From the NCBI RefSeq assembly GCF_037176765.1, contig NC_090021.1:191224378-191288377 (forward strand): a DNA stretch of 64,000 nt. Direction: 5' to 3'. The DNA is from Anolis sagrei (taxonomy: Eukaryota > Chordata > Lepidosauria > Squamata > Anolidae). Position numbers and translations under genes: made by a program. The notes beneath the pieces are model-generated. The model saw nothing but the letters and a program-made list of their open reading frames with translations. It was not told the origin of the DNA and searched no databases. Positions 1-11,142 of the stretch are shown piece by piece. Each line of letters starts with the position of its first letter. The stretch's first letter is position 1.

Positions 1-106
1 TTGTTTTTAAAGGGCTCTGCTCTTCCTTTCTAAAGGAGGAATACCCTACCCCTTCCTATCCTCAATATTGGTGGTCTCCAGGCGGCCATGTTGCATCTGC
101 CTTCAA

Positions 107-121
107 TGCGCCACCTGGTTA
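107..121 (-). promoter_or_regulatory. candidate CTCF site, leftward
   Basis: On the minus strand the bases read TAACCAGGTGGCGCA. This matches the CTCF core CCASYAGRKGGCRS at 12 of 14 positions; only the first two C's differ. It lies on the HOXD10 side of HOXD11 and points away from EVX2. Binding is inferred from the motif only. Confidence 0.4.
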
Positions 122-349
122 CAACTGCAGCGTGGTTGACCTCTCTATACGGATTTTGCGAATTAAGGAACAGGGGTAGATGGGTTTGTTTTGGGAAAGG
201 TTTGGGGGGAAAGGATGGGGTGGGAGGAGGACCAAGCTTTTCCCTCTGAACCCCTTCATTCCCCTTGGATACAGGCAGGAGCAAGACCAAGGAAGTCCTT
301 GAGCGATGGCACACACGAAAGACCAGGCTTCCAACTGTACTACCATCCA

Positions 350-355
350 TTTATT
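350..355 (-). terminator. candidate HOXD11 poly(A) signal
   Basis: AATAAA on the minus strand, 582 nt past the HOXD11 stop codon. It is the only canonical signal I noticed between the stop and the window edge. Confidence 0.35.
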
Positions 356-936
356 CACGTGAACAAGACAGCGTCCCATGCTTTTTAAAACAATGACCAC
401 ACTAACCACAGATGTATATCTTTACCAGTGTATAGATATATATCCAGGGTATATTGCCCTTTTTCCACTTAAAAAAAACAAAGGGGAAAGAGGAATATCC
501 CCATCTCAAAGCCAACCGAGAGGAAAGTGGGGTCCCCTGATGTCCTTCCATACACTTGGGACCGGCTTTTATCCCAACCCTGATGGAGGGAAAGGAATCC
601 AAACCACGAATGATTGTTCAGTTTAAAAAACAAAATAATATCAATAGAATAAGAATAACAACAACAACACACGACAACATTAGAAGGGAGTGTTGGATTT
701 ACCCCGTTTCCCCTTGTGGGGGATCCTGCTTCTCCACCACACCCCCGAGATGTCCTGGGTGGCAGGCAAAGGTTGTTGGGAAGAGCCCAGAGTCGTTGCC
801 CACGAAAGCCACGGGCTCTGTCCTCGGGTCGAGTGTCCTGTAAACCTCCTGGTGCCCGGTGGGGCAGGCAGGCCGAGAAGGAAGGGGGCGCCCATTCCTT
901 CCTTTCCCCCATCCATCCCATCCCCGTGGGTCCCCC

Positions 937-1405
937 TCAAAACAAGGGGTTCCCCGTGAAGTATTGCAGTCGATCCCTGTTGAGTTTCTTTTCTTTCATC
1001 CTTCGGTTTTGGAACCATATTTTAACCTGTCGATCCGTGAGGTTCAGCATCCGAGACAACTGGAGTCTTTTCTCTTTGTTGATGTAGACGTTGAAGAAGA
1101 ACTCCCGTTCCAGTTCTCTGATCTGGTACTTGGTGTAAGGGCACCTCTTCTTCCGGGACCGCTGAGGAGGGGCTGGACATTTGGGGTGGGGTGGAAAGAA
1201 GAGAAGAACGAAAGTGAAGCCAGTGGCCCCATTCAGACCCTTTCCCAAAAGCGACCACCATGCACAAGAACGTGGACTTGAGTCCAGCTCTGTCAAGCCG
1301 CCCTCCTGCAGGGCGAAAACAGCCTTTTCCCTCACTCCCTCAGAACAGCTGTGGAGTTTGGGCCTCTCTGGAGAAAACTTTGGCAAAGTGGATTGGGAAG
1401 AGAAC

Positions 1406-1440
<35 letters not shown>

Positions 1441-2986
1441 AGAAGAAGAATGGAAAGGGGAAGACACAGCTTTATACTGTTCAGAGGAAAGTGTCTTGAC
1501 TTAGGGCCCTTCCACACAGCCCTATGTCTCAGAATATCAAGGCAGAAAATCCCACAATATCTGAACTGGGTGATCTAAGTCCACACTCAGATAATGTGGG
1601 ATTTTTTGCCTTGATATTCTGAGATATAGGGCTGTGAGGAAGGGCCCTGAGTAGTTCAAAACTTCACTCCGACAACACGCCTCTGCTCCTTTGGGGACTC
1701 CTATTTTGCAATTAAATGCCTCCGGAAGGAAAACTCTCCTTCTCTTTCCAAACCAAATAGGATATTGGGAAAAGCAAATCACCAATTTGTAATAAATTAC
1801 TGAATTGATAAAATGATTGCCGTTTTCCTTATCATCCTCACCACCGATACCACCATCATCACTTTATTGCTCTACAAACCCCCCAAATCCGTCCCAAATC
1901 CCCACCCTCCTCCCAGCCTACCTCGAAGCCCATCGCAACGGGTTTCCTATCGTAAACACGCTTTATAGCGGCCGAGGAAACCTTATAGGATATATAAAAG
2001 CCCTGTGGGTGCTTATAAAATGGCACGTAAAAATTGGAAGAGGGAAGAGAGTGAGGGAGAAAGGACCGGGGCTTGACAAAGTGGGGTGGCCTGGTGCGCC
2101 CTCCCCCTTCCCTCCTCCTTCAATTTAAAAAAAAAGGAGAAAGGGAAAAGCCAAAGACAGGCCAAAGCATCAGGCCGAGCCTGTGCCCTTTCCTCTTCCT
2201 CCTCCTCCTCCTCAGTGTTGGCTTTTAAGAAAGCAAAAGCAGCCCGGGTTCCCAAGGCCTTTCCTCCTCCTCCTCCTCTTTCTCACCTGATCCAGAGGTC
2301 TTCTTCTCGGCCTCCCCCGAGGTCACCTCCTCGCCGCCGCCTCCTCCTCCTCCGGGGCTGGCTGCCCCCTTCTTCTCCTGGCTGGGAGCCGGAGAGCCGC
2401 CCGAGGCCTTGGGGTCGCCCTTCCTCTCGCCTCCTTCCGGGGTCTCCGGGTACGCCGTGACCCCTTGGCTGGCCTCGTAGAACTGGTCGAAGCCTTGCGG
2501 GAGGATGCCGTTCCTGCCCACGGCGCTGTAGAAGTTGGCGGCGTGGTAGAAGTGGGGCCCCCGGTGGGCGCCCCCGCAGACGGGGTCCGCCTTGAAGAGG
2601 ACCTCCACCCTCCGCCCGGGGCCCGCAGCCGCCGCCGCCGGAGACAGGAAGTCCCCCCTGCCCTGCATCACCTCCTCGTAGTAGCTGCCGCCGGAGGAGC
2701 CGTAGTTGGAAGTGACGGCGCCCCCTCGGTAGGGCCACTTGCCGCCCCGCGCCCCGCCGCCGCCGTCTCCCGCGTTTCCTCCCGTGTAGTCCCTGAACCC
2801 CGCCACCTCGCGCACTGGTTGCACGTGGGGCGGCAGGTTGGAGGCGTAAGGGAAGGCCATTTGGCAGGAGGGCGACTGGGGCAGGAATGGGGGCTTGCTG
2901 GGGAAATCCGAGGGGGAGACGTAGTAGGCGGTGGGGAGGTACATGCTGGAGGCCCCGTGGCTGCCGCAGTCGTCAAAGTCGCTCAT
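937..2986 (-). CDS. HOXD11: HOXD11 homeodomain transcription factor, two exons
   Basis: Posterior (paralogue group 11) Hox transcription factor acting in the nucleus; in other vertebrates it patterns zeugopod, digits, sacral vertebrae and kidney. Exon 1 is 2986-2287 and exon 2 is 1172-937, joined in phase 1 across a 1114-bp GT-AG intron, giving 311 residues (human about 338). The start MSDFDDCG matches the family N-terminus. The group-11 motif around residues 151-172 ([16 protein letters not shown]...) is present. The homeodomain is about 239-298, appears identical to the mammalian one, and has the invariant WFQNRR of helix 3. The protein ends [11 protein letters not shown] as in orthologues. 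A Gly run (212-218) and a Glu/Lys-rich linker precede the splice. The alanine tract of human HOXD11 is reduced to a few residues. The intron holds a (TAA)n run, a Harbinger-type MITE and a cluster of posterior-Hox-like sites. Confidence 0.97.
1404..1439. repeat. (AAT)n microsatellite
   Basis: About 11 perfect trinucleotide units inside the HOXD11 intron. Confidence 0.9.
1504..1647. mobile_element. Family A MITE (PIF/Harbinger-like), HOXD11 intron
   Basis: A 144-bp near-palindrome with termini GGGCCCTTCC and its complement, and arms containing AATATCAAGGCAGAAAATCC. Flanking triplets are TTA and TGA. It belongs to the most abundant repeat family in the window. Confidence 0.8.
1946..2036. promoter_or_regulatory. 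cluster of posterior-HOX-like sites in the HOXD11 intron
   Basis: Within about 90 bases are TCGTAAA (1950-1956), CTTTATAG (1961-1968), CCTTATAGG (1981-1989), TATATAAAAG (1991-2000), GCTTATAAAA (2011-2020) and CACGTAAAAATT (2024-2035). These resemble TTTAY/TCGTAAA sites preferred by group 11-13 Hox proteins. An auto- or cross-regulatory role is inferred; an unused TATA-like run is the alternative. Confidence 0.35.
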
Positions 2987-3330
2987 GTCTTCTCCTCCTC
3001 CTCCTCTTCCTCCCCCTCTTCCTCCTCCACCAGCAAGGAGCAGCAGCGACCGCAGCAGCAGCAGCAGCAGCCACAGAGCCCAGCGGCGCCCGGGAGCTGG
3101 CCAAGGAGCCCCATCTATCTGCCCCCGGAGAGAGAGTGGGCGGCAGCCGGAGCAGCCCCGAAGAAGGAGGAGGAAGTGGAGGAGAAGCTAAAGGAGGAGA
3201 AGCTAAAGGAGCTCCAGGAGAGGCAGGAAGGGGGGGAAATCCCACCGTGAGCTGCTGACGTGCAATTCATCTTGATTGATTCGAGGGGTAATTGTGTCAC
3301 GTGACGGAGCCCAGGGAGAAATGTCCTTAT
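2987..3330 (-). promoter_or_regulatory. HOXD11 5' UTR and proximal promoter
   Basis: Purine/pyrimidine-biased leader next to the ATG, then a compact motif block. It has a PBX-HOX-type TGATTGAT at 3273-3280, a TAATTG homeodomain site near 3289, and a CACGTG E-box at 3298-3303. A weak TATA-like GATATAAGG lies on the minus strand around 3324-3332. The transcription start cannot be placed from sequence alone. Confidence 0.5.
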
Positions 3331-5203
3331 ATCTATATCAGACCCCCCCCCCTCCTCTCCTCCTTGAGCCTCTCCGCCTTCTCGTCCTCCTTGCCTGCCT
3401 TGCTTTGCCTTGCTGCCCACTCTCCTCCACCAAAAACCCTTCCCAAGTCACCCACTCACTCACTCCACCGCCCACCCAACCAGCCAGCCCCAAGGCACAC
3501 ATTCGTTTGGACAAATAGGACCATTCCCAGCTCTTCCCTCCACCCTTCCTTTCTCCAGCCCCTCCTCTCTCTCCCCCCTCCCTTCACCAGCCCTGGGGAG
3601 ATGGGGAGCTAGAGGTAGGGCAGGAGATCAGCAGATCACCTGGGCGTCCCATCTTTGTCGCCCAGGTGCTCCCTTCCACACAGCAACAAACCCAGTCTGC
3701 CTGCAGGACACATTCAATGACACCCAGGCCACCCTCCAGAAGCAGAGAAAGACAGAGAGGCAGAAAGAAAAAGGAAAGGGCACAGTCCCCATGTAAGTAG
3801 GAAGGAATAGTTCGCCCTCCTCTGTATGCCTGCATGTCCTCTCCTCACTTGTTTCCAAAACCAGCCATGATTGGGAATGCAACCAGGAAGGTGACATATT
3901 ATTCCTCTTCATATTCCTCAGAATTGAGGCATATTTCCTTCACAGTACGCATCACATTGACTGGATTGTTGCTCCACACTCCTCAATCTCCAGTATGGGA
4001 AGAAGAGTTGAAAGCTACAAGCTGTTCCTGGGGCAAAAAAAAAAAGGCTTCTCCCCCATTTCCTGGCCCCTTAACTCCCCTCAGGTCTAGGTCCTCCTTG
4101 GTTGATTTGCAACATCTACTTTCCCAGACCAAAAACTCTCCACCCGGCGCAGTGGCCTTGCTGCTTCCCCTCCCTTCCTTTCCTAGAAGCCCAAACATTA
4201 CTCTGGTTTCACTGTGTGGAAAAAACAGAGAAGGAGAAAGAGGGAAGGGGTGGAAAGAGGGCTGGCTCCCCCGTGTCTGGGGATGTCTTCCCCGTTTCAG
4301 CAAGTGGGAGCCTTGGGGCGCTCAAAAGACGAGGTTACATCAGACATCTTTGGGTGGGGCGTATGAATCCCAAGCAAAGCCATTCGTTTCTGGAAGCAGA
4401 AGACCCAATCAATAGCTAAATGCCACGGTTTTCAGCTCAGGCAACGATCAATGTCATTTGAAGGAGATAAAGGGAGATAAAGGGAGATAAAGGAGATAAA
4501 GGAGGGGGAGATCATGATATTTTTGGGGAGGGGGGAAGGAGAAGGGACATTTTCCAAACAGAAAGTCACACAGTCCATGTTTCTCGCTAGCGCATTTGCA
4601 ATGGCTTCTTCAAATCACCCCCTCCCTTATTTGGCTGTTAGGCTTCCCAAGAGAATGTAATAAGGCAGAAAAATTAAATAACACACAGAGAAATGCACAT
4701 CCCGCTGCATCCCATCAGAGAAAGAGAAAATCCTTCTGGCAACAGGCAACACTATCCAAACATCTCTGCAAGGCCGACCCTCTCTTTCTTCTCTTGCTCA
4801 TAGTGCAATGTCAAGTTTAAACAACAAGACCCTCGGCCGAAGAAGAGACACAAGCGGCCACAAACCCAACAACAACCCGCAAATGTACAAATTTCCTCCT
4901 TTGAGTCCTTTCCAGGAGGCTGTATGAGAAATAAATCAAATTCTTATCATCCTGAATGCTCCTAGTGAGAGAGAATCTCTATTTACTTGAATTTATTAAC
5001 AATTAATCCTGGAGTAGAGATGAGAAAAGTAGGACAAAGGAGAGAGAAAATATGTGCTTTCAAGGCTCTATATATGACTTTACGAAAAGAGGAAAAAGAA
5101 AAAGAAAGAAAGCAGAAACCTTCGCGGTTCAACCTTGAAACGCCCTTGACGACAAGCCTTTCCGGCTGCGGATTAAAACAACCCTGTCCGGTTCTGACAC
5201 AAA
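3331..5203. other. repeat-poor HOXD11 upstream flank
   Basis: Pyrimidine-rich unique DNA with no recognisable gene. The only repeat is a short tandem array of AGGGAGATAA-like units at 4461-4505. Possible regulatory DNA, with no specific motif I can defend. Confidence 0.4.
4461..4505. repeat. short tandem repeat, about 10-11 bp unit
   Basis: Four to five units of (A)GGGAGATAAAG in tandem. Confidence 0.75.
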
Positions 5204-5666
5204 GGGCCCTTCCACACAGCTATATAACTCGGAATATCAAGGCAGAAAACCCCACAATATCTGCTTTTAACTGTGTTATCTGAGGACCCTTCCACACAGC
5301 CCTAGAACCCAGAATATCAAGGCAGAAAATCCCACAATATTTGCTCTGAATTGGGTTATCTGAGGGCCCTTCCACACAGCTCTTTATCCCAGAATATCAT
5401 GGCAGAAAATCACCTCACTACCTCTGAGGATGCCTGCCATAGATGCAGGCAAAACGTCAGGAGAAAATGCCTCTAGAACATGGCCATATAGCCTTGAAAA
5501 ACCTACAACAACCCAGTGATTCCGGCCATGAAAGCCTTCGACAATACATCAAGGCAGAAAATCCCACAATATCTGCTTTCAACTGCATTATCCGAGTCCA
5601 CACTGCCATATATTCCACTTCAAAGTGGATAATGTGGGATTGTATTCGGCTGTGTGGAAGGGGGCT
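5204..5666. mobile_element. cluster of Family A MITEs with an inserted Family B arm
   Basis: Three starts of the GGGCCCTTCCACACAG terminus (5204, 5284, 5364) in direct order, and one right terminus near 5660. A hammerhead-bearing Family B arm (about 5417-5550) interrupts the third copy. Its ribozyme core is damaged (GCAAAACG in place of GCGAAACG). Confidence 0.7.
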
Positions 5667-6141
5667 TAGAGTGTATTGAAAATCTTACTGGATTTGGTTA
5701 AGAGTCTTTCCAGCCTGCAAAAGGCTGGCGCAATTGTGCATGTTATTTATCTGTGTAATACCAACACACAGAGGAACAGGAAGGAGAACGAGAGGCGAAG
5801 ACTGTATTATGTTATGTGATGAACAGCAGCACAGGAATAGGCAGAAATCGGGGCTTGTTTACTGGCTGGGATAAATCAAGATATATTCCAACAGCAGTGT
5901 AGGCATTTTAGTGAGAAGAGGGAGGGAGGAAATGCATCCTGGTTACCATTTGCAGCCACTGGCTGAGGCGTTAATACCTCTTTGGCGCCCAATTCTAAAC
6001 AGGCAGCAGAAATAATGTCCAGTAGTCGATATAAAAATAATGTCCTAGCCAAACCAATCTCAAAATCCTAATTGCTTCTTTTCTATTTCGAAAATAGAGG
6101 GAGGTTTAAATAAAGGAGAGAGAACGAATATGGCCCCTGAT
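5667..6141. other. unique intergenic DNA
   Basis: No gene, repeat or motif recognised. Confidence 0.4.
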
Positions 6142-6323
6142 ATAATTCACACCGTGTTGTCGAAACACTGGGTTGCTGTGAGTTTTCCGGGCTGAATGGC
6201 CATGTTTTAGAAACATTCTCAACTGAGGATGCCTACCATAGATGCAGGCGAAACGTCAGGAAAGAATGCTTCTGGAACATGGCCATACAGCACGGAAAAC
6301 TCAGTAACCCAATAATTCACACC
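6142..6323. mobile_element. Family B element (Penelope-like) with 12-bp TSD
   Basis: Element 6154-6311, flanked by perfect ATAATTCACACC duplications (6142-6153 and 6312-6323). It has head-to-head arms and carries a plus-strand hammerhead core at 6220-6260. Confidence 0.75.
6220..6260 (+). ncRNA. hammerhead ribozyme motif, core intact
   Basis: CTGAGGA at 6223-6229, stem II with one mismatch (GCCTAC/GCAGGC), then GAAACGTC at 6250-6257. Stem I pairing is weak. Confidence 0.45.
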
Positions 6324-8335
6324 TCCGACCAAAAGGTCTACCAACGGCTCACATTATACTGGTGGGCTTCCTTGCTAGTATGGCGCCAGTGTTCACCTCT
6401 CCAGGAAACAAATGCACCACTGTGAGAGGCACCAGACCTCACACAACACTTTAGGAGATGTAGAGTGTCACCCCCTTTCGTTTGAATGCGCATCGTTGGT
6501 TTCTGCGCTCTGGTTTTTGCTGCAATGGATGGACTCCCCCTCCCTCCCTCCCCCCCTCCCCCTCCCTCCCCCAAACGTTGACTGCGCAGCAAAGATGGCT
6601 CCTGCGCCTCCTTTAGCAATGGAACAAGAGAAGACCTCCTTCGCCTGGATGGTCTCTCTCTCTCTCTCGCCCACTCCAAGCCCACGAGGAGACTGCCATA
6701 GACAACCCCAATGCAAATCTTCCCCATCTCAACCCCAAATACAACCACATCTCTGAAAAAAACCTAACAACAAGCTAACCACGACCCTTTCCATGGGTTT
6801 CAAGGACGCCTTAGCAAGACTCAACCAGATTCCACCATTCCAAGTTCAAGGACACTCCAACCATCACGATATCTTAACAAGCACCATCCGAATTAAACAA
6901 AGCAGAACTGGGAGGGTTTCGCCGACCAACAAGGGCGAAACGAGCGAACCTGGGTGGGGTCAATCTCTCAACCCCTCCACAGCCTGAAACCTGAAGCAGT
7001 TCAACCGACCACCTCCTCTTTCAAACTTCGAAACGTCGACCATTTGCAAAGCCAAGCCCTCTCCTTCCCAAACCCACTCCCCTCCAATCCGGGGGACTTT
7101 ACCGTGTGTCGTCTTGGAAGGTCTGCAGCCTCGTGGAACCAGCCGATGTTTTGTTCCTGGAGACATCTCTCTCCCAAATTAAAGCTTCCGTGGAAAACGA
7201 GGGCGCCTGGCATCTCGTCGCCCGTGGGGTTGGGTAGGGAGAAGAAGACCAGAGCGAGGAAGAGGGGAAAGGAAGAAGAAGAGGAGGAGGAGGAAGCAGA
7301 TGTGTCTGGTCCGGCTGGAGACAGTGCCGCAATTTTGTGCCACCCAAGATAAGGCACTAACTTGACCTTAACTTTGTTATGGCGCCCCTAGTTATCTGGA
7401 GAACGTGAACAGACACTGTCTGGCAGCTCTCGTAAAAACTGACTGGAAGAAGCGATTCTGAGTCATTTCATTTATTGCCACTACGGTGCTGCAAGGAAGC
7501 CTCCCCCCACTCGCTCGCTCCCTCGCTCCCCCGCCCCCCCCCCCTTCTGCCAAACTTTAATTATTTATGCTCTTTTAGGAAACACAAAAGCGCCCAGAGC
7601 CCATTTGGAAGAATCCGGGGGACGTTCCTCTCGCCTTATCAAACTCCCAGGCATTTGTTGAAGCGGCCGGAGCTCAGCCTATCAGAGCCAAGGACCGCTC
7701 CCGGACGCCAGTGAGATGCGGGTCTGACTCGGAGGAGGAGGTGTAGGTACACATGCGTGTCAAGGATGGAGCTGGACTATCCTGCGTAGATAGCCGTGCT
7801 GGGGATGCGCACCATTGTGTGTGAGAGCCACCCAGAGAGAAAGAAAGCTGGGGGGGGGGCTACATCACCCCCTTACCCAACCACCCAACACATCACCAAC
7901 CCAGACACAAAAGCATCCAAATATCCCTCATCTACACCAGCAACAGTACGCACCCGAGTTTATTTCACTCTTTTAGACGTCGGAAAGCGATGGTGAACCA
8001 TTTCTGGAGCATTTTAGTCGTGGATTGGGGGGAAATGTGGAAAAATGTGACTTTTTTCTAAATTCAGAGGCAACCAAGGCTGCCATTCTTTACGGATGTC
8101 CCTCATAAGATTACAATGAAAGATTATCTGGGATAAACAAGCCTAGAGCAGTGCTTACTTGGAAAATAAATAAGTTTGCAACGGTAAAACAGGTACAAAT
8201 ATTTTCCAAAAATGTGCCCTTAGATTCCAAAAATCGAATAGGCTTGTATGCATGAGTAAATATTTGTGTGTCTATACTGAGCCCAAACGCTTTTGTTCCT
8301 AACTGCAAATCAACCAGGATTGTTTGAGAGGAAAT
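6324..8335. other. repeat-poor HOXD11-HOXD12 intergenic island
   Basis: No gene recognised. About 7440-7720 looks like a candidate regulatory element: it has TTTAATTATTTATG at about 7556-7569, a C-run, and GC-rich flanks unlike the repeats around it. A YY1-like AAGATGGCTCC lies near 6592. Conservation cannot be tested here. Confidence 0.4.
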
Positions 8336-8492
8336 AATAGTGAGTCACCCCTCTTGCCTAGTTTCCAACAGACCTCACAAGCTCTGAGAATGCCTGCCAT
8401 AGATGTGGGCGAAACGTCAGGAGAGAATGCTTCTGGAACATGGCCATACAGCCATACAGCCTGGAAAAGTCACAGCAACCCAATAGTGAGTC
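8336..8492. mobile_element. Family B element, truncated, with 11-bp TSD
   Basis: Element 8347-8481 between AATAGTGAGTC duplications (8336-8346 and 8482-8492). Only one arm is present. Its hammerhead core is altered (CTGAGAA). Confidence 0.7.
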
Positions 8493-9029
8493 GAATCTTC
8501 CCTATATTATCGATTCAGTTGACTTTCGCCAAAATTACCCCTAACCATCTACACCCCGATGATTTTTGGTGTCTGCACCCACATCATCCATTGCAAAGCA
8601 GAGGATGTAGCTTCGCCTAGAGAAGGAAATACATAGTTGTGGAGCTGCTTACCTGCCTTTGTTTACATGGCGTGTTTCTACATCTCAGAATGAATCAGAA
8701 GTTTTTTTGAACACATAAAGCATGGTCAACCAAGACCTATGTATTACGCTGATTTAAATAATAATAAAAATACGTGAATACAATAACTACCCCTCGGTAC
8801 ATAACGGATATATGCTTTGTTTTTGTTTTCTCTGCCACATTTTTAATATCACTTCACTTCGAATTCGACAAATAGTGCCTTATTATTTTTTATCATCTGT
8901 TAGGAGATCTTGTTGCAAATCTAAAAAAGTCAAGGTTTGCAAGAAGTCATTTAATTTCCAGAGTTAAAAGTAGGCGGAAAAAGACCCGCCTACTTTTGTT
9001 GTTCATTTTTAGCCAGAAATACTATTGGA
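8493..9029. other. AT-rich unique DNA with one perfect hairpin
   Basis: No gene. A perfect 12-bp inverted repeat with an 8-nt loop lies at 8966-8997. Confidence 0.5.
8966..8997. repeat. perfect hairpin, 12-bp stem
   Basis: AAAAGTAGGCGG (8966-8977), loop AAAAAGAC, CCGCCTACTTTT (8986-8997). It is not part of any repeat family seen elsewhere in the window. Confidence 0.85.
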
Positions 9030-9282
9030 AAATGTAAAATGGGTTGCTGTGAGTTTTCCGAGCTGTATGGACATGTTCCAGAAGCATTCTCTCCTGACGT
9101 TTCACCCACATATATGGCAGGCATCCTTAGAGGTTGTGAGGTCTGTTGGAAACTGAGGATGCCTGCCATAGATGTGTGCGAAACATCAGGAGAGAATGTT
9201 TCTGGAACATGGCCATACAGCCGGGAAAACTCACAACAACGCAGTGATTTCGGCCACGAAAGATTAGGCAACACAAATGTAA
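9030..9282. mobile_element. Family B element, head-to-head arms
   Basis: Element about 9038-9274 with AAATGTAA at both sides (9030-9037, 9275-9282). Both arms carry hammerhead sequences with altered core bases (CTAAGGA on minus; GAAACATC on plus). Confidence 0.65.
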
Positions 9283-10956
9283 GCTGTTAGGGAGAAAATG
9301 TGAATATAAAAAAGCAGATTTTCTCGACGTTATTGGTTTTAACAAATCCAATCTAAATTTTTGATATTTTCAAACCTTCCACAGCTTTTCCCCATTATTT
9401 TAGAGTGAAACCTGGAAGTCGAAATTTCAGTTAACTTAGTAATATTAAATGGGTTAATTTACAGATTATTTCGTCTTAATTTTGGCTGAATTATAGCAAT
9501 CGCTTTCCAGAACTACATTTTTTCCGTTTTGAAGCATCATAAAATATATAATTTTTTAAAAAATCAGCAAAAAGTAGGGAAATTAAGGCTCTTTCCTCTT
9601 CATTAAAAAATCCAGATTCAAATACCTGCGATATGAATAAAAGTAATCGTGAATACTTATTTTTGAGACCAAAAAAGGCGAATGCATAATATGAACTTGG
9701 CAAACCGTCCTTGAAAGAAGAACGTCCATAGCTCGCCTCGAATTATTACTCATATGTATTAATTGTATTAAGTAATAAGAAAGCTTTACATTTCTCTAAA
9801 GATATTTCTCAAAACAAAGCGTTGTGTCGAGGCATAATGTCACTGTTAGCATTTACATAATGTCTCTTCCACACAACGCTTGGTTTGAGAAATACCTTTA
9901 GAGAAAATGTCAAGGATGAAAATTAAACGAGTCTCCCCATTAACACTTGATAGGATTTTATTTTTAATTTATTCACTCCCAGAATCGTGTGGACGATTTC
10001 TGTGTAATTTTAACATGTCATGTATAATTAATTATATATGTCATAATTTCAACTTTTTCGAAATCCGGGATTGGATGGGAAGTGGAAGAGATTAAATTAA
10101 ATTACCCCTCTTTAATGTCTTTACATAAGAAAGTTTTCCATCGCAAGTATTCATTCCCCTTTCCAGCATAATAGCCAGCAACCAAACCAGACTTCTGTTC
10201 GTAATCTCGATTCCCAAATAGATGCTTGAAAAAATGGAGCAGAAACCGGTCGCGTGGGGAAAACACGGGAGGGAGGAAAGAGCTGCAGGACCCAGGGATC
10301 CGGTTGTCTCGCTTCGTGGGTCCTTTCCTGTCCGGTCGGCCTTTCATTTCTCGCGTAAGCTTTGGGCAAGGCCAAAGTCAAGCCAAACACGAAAGGAAGG
10401 CTAGAAGGGGAGTCAAAGGAGGGAGGGAAGGAAGGAGCGAGAGCCAAGGGCAACTTGGACAAATGGCAGAATGGCCTTGGCAGGAGGGTGAGGGGGGAAT
10501 GGGGTGGATCCAAGGGAGGAGAGAGAAAGAGACAGACAGACAGACAGAAGGAGGGAGGGAGGGGGAGAAAGTATCGTTTGGTGCTTCCTCCTCGCAGGGA
10601 TCAAAAAACAAGACCCACTTCCACTTGGTCTGAGGGAAAACCCAAGTCTGTTTTCCTTCCCTTTTGACAAAGCAGGGCGTGGGGAAGAGGGATGAAAGTT
10701 TATTTACTGGCCCACCACAACACACTCCATCAGAATTTCCTTCCTTCCCTTGCCATGTAACAGTATCTAGTATGGTGTGGGGCCTTGGAGGACAAAGAAA
10801 GGCCCCAGAAGTGATTCCACGAGGCGAAGAGGACCCTAGTGTGGATTCCTGGGCTAAAACAAATCTCCTTGAAATCCGGGAGCAGTGGCGTCGCTGCTTT
10901 CTTCTGAGCCTCCAAGAGAAGGCTTTCCTGAATGTGTGTGCAAATAGAGAGACAGA
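9283..10956. other. repeat-poor HOXD11-HOXD12 intergenic island
   Basis: AT-rich DNA followed by a purine-rich part (about 10380-10570). No gene recognised. Holds the long inverted repeat at 9786-9913. A candidate zone for conserved regulatory sequence. Confidence 0.4.
9786..9913. repeat. long imperfect inverted repeat, single copy
   Basis: Arms 9786-9840 and 9855-9913 pair over about 55 bases with few mismatches around a 14-base spacer (shared core AAGCGTTGTGT). No other copy is seen in the window, so it may be a lone MITE or a transcribed hairpin. Confidence 0.75.
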
Positions 10957-11109
10957 GCCCCCTTCCACACAGCTGAATAAAAGCCCACATTATCTGCTTT
11001 GAACTGGAATATAAGGGCAGTGTGGACTCAGATAACCCAGTTCAGAGCAGATATTGTGGGATTTTTCTTGCCTTGATATTTTGGGTTATAGGGATATGTG
11101 GAAGGGCCC
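10957..11109. mobile_element. Family A MITE
   Basis: Palindromic copy with CCCCTTCCACACAGCTG at the left terminus and GGAAGGGCCC at the right. Confidence 0.8.
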
Positions 11110-11142
11110 GGAGAAACAGTAGACCTGGATGTGGACTGATTC

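Larger units (their letters stand above)
1..936. other. HOXD11 3' UTR and downstream flank
   Basis: No protein gene is recognised here. The part next to 936 is expected to be HOXD11 3' UTR. A minus-strand AATAAA lies at 355-350, 582 bases past the stop, and is the best poly(A) signal in view. A CTCF-like site lies at 107-121. The rest is unique sequence with no repeat I recognise. Confidence 0.5.

Noticed and set aside
7375-7400. Possible CTCF site (GGCGCCCCTAG)
   Set aside because: One base short in the central GGGGGC core, so the register fails.
6154-9274. Calling Family B a Tc1/mariner MITE on the strength of its palindrome
   Set aside because: Ends vary among copies and duplications are 11-12 bp, not TA.
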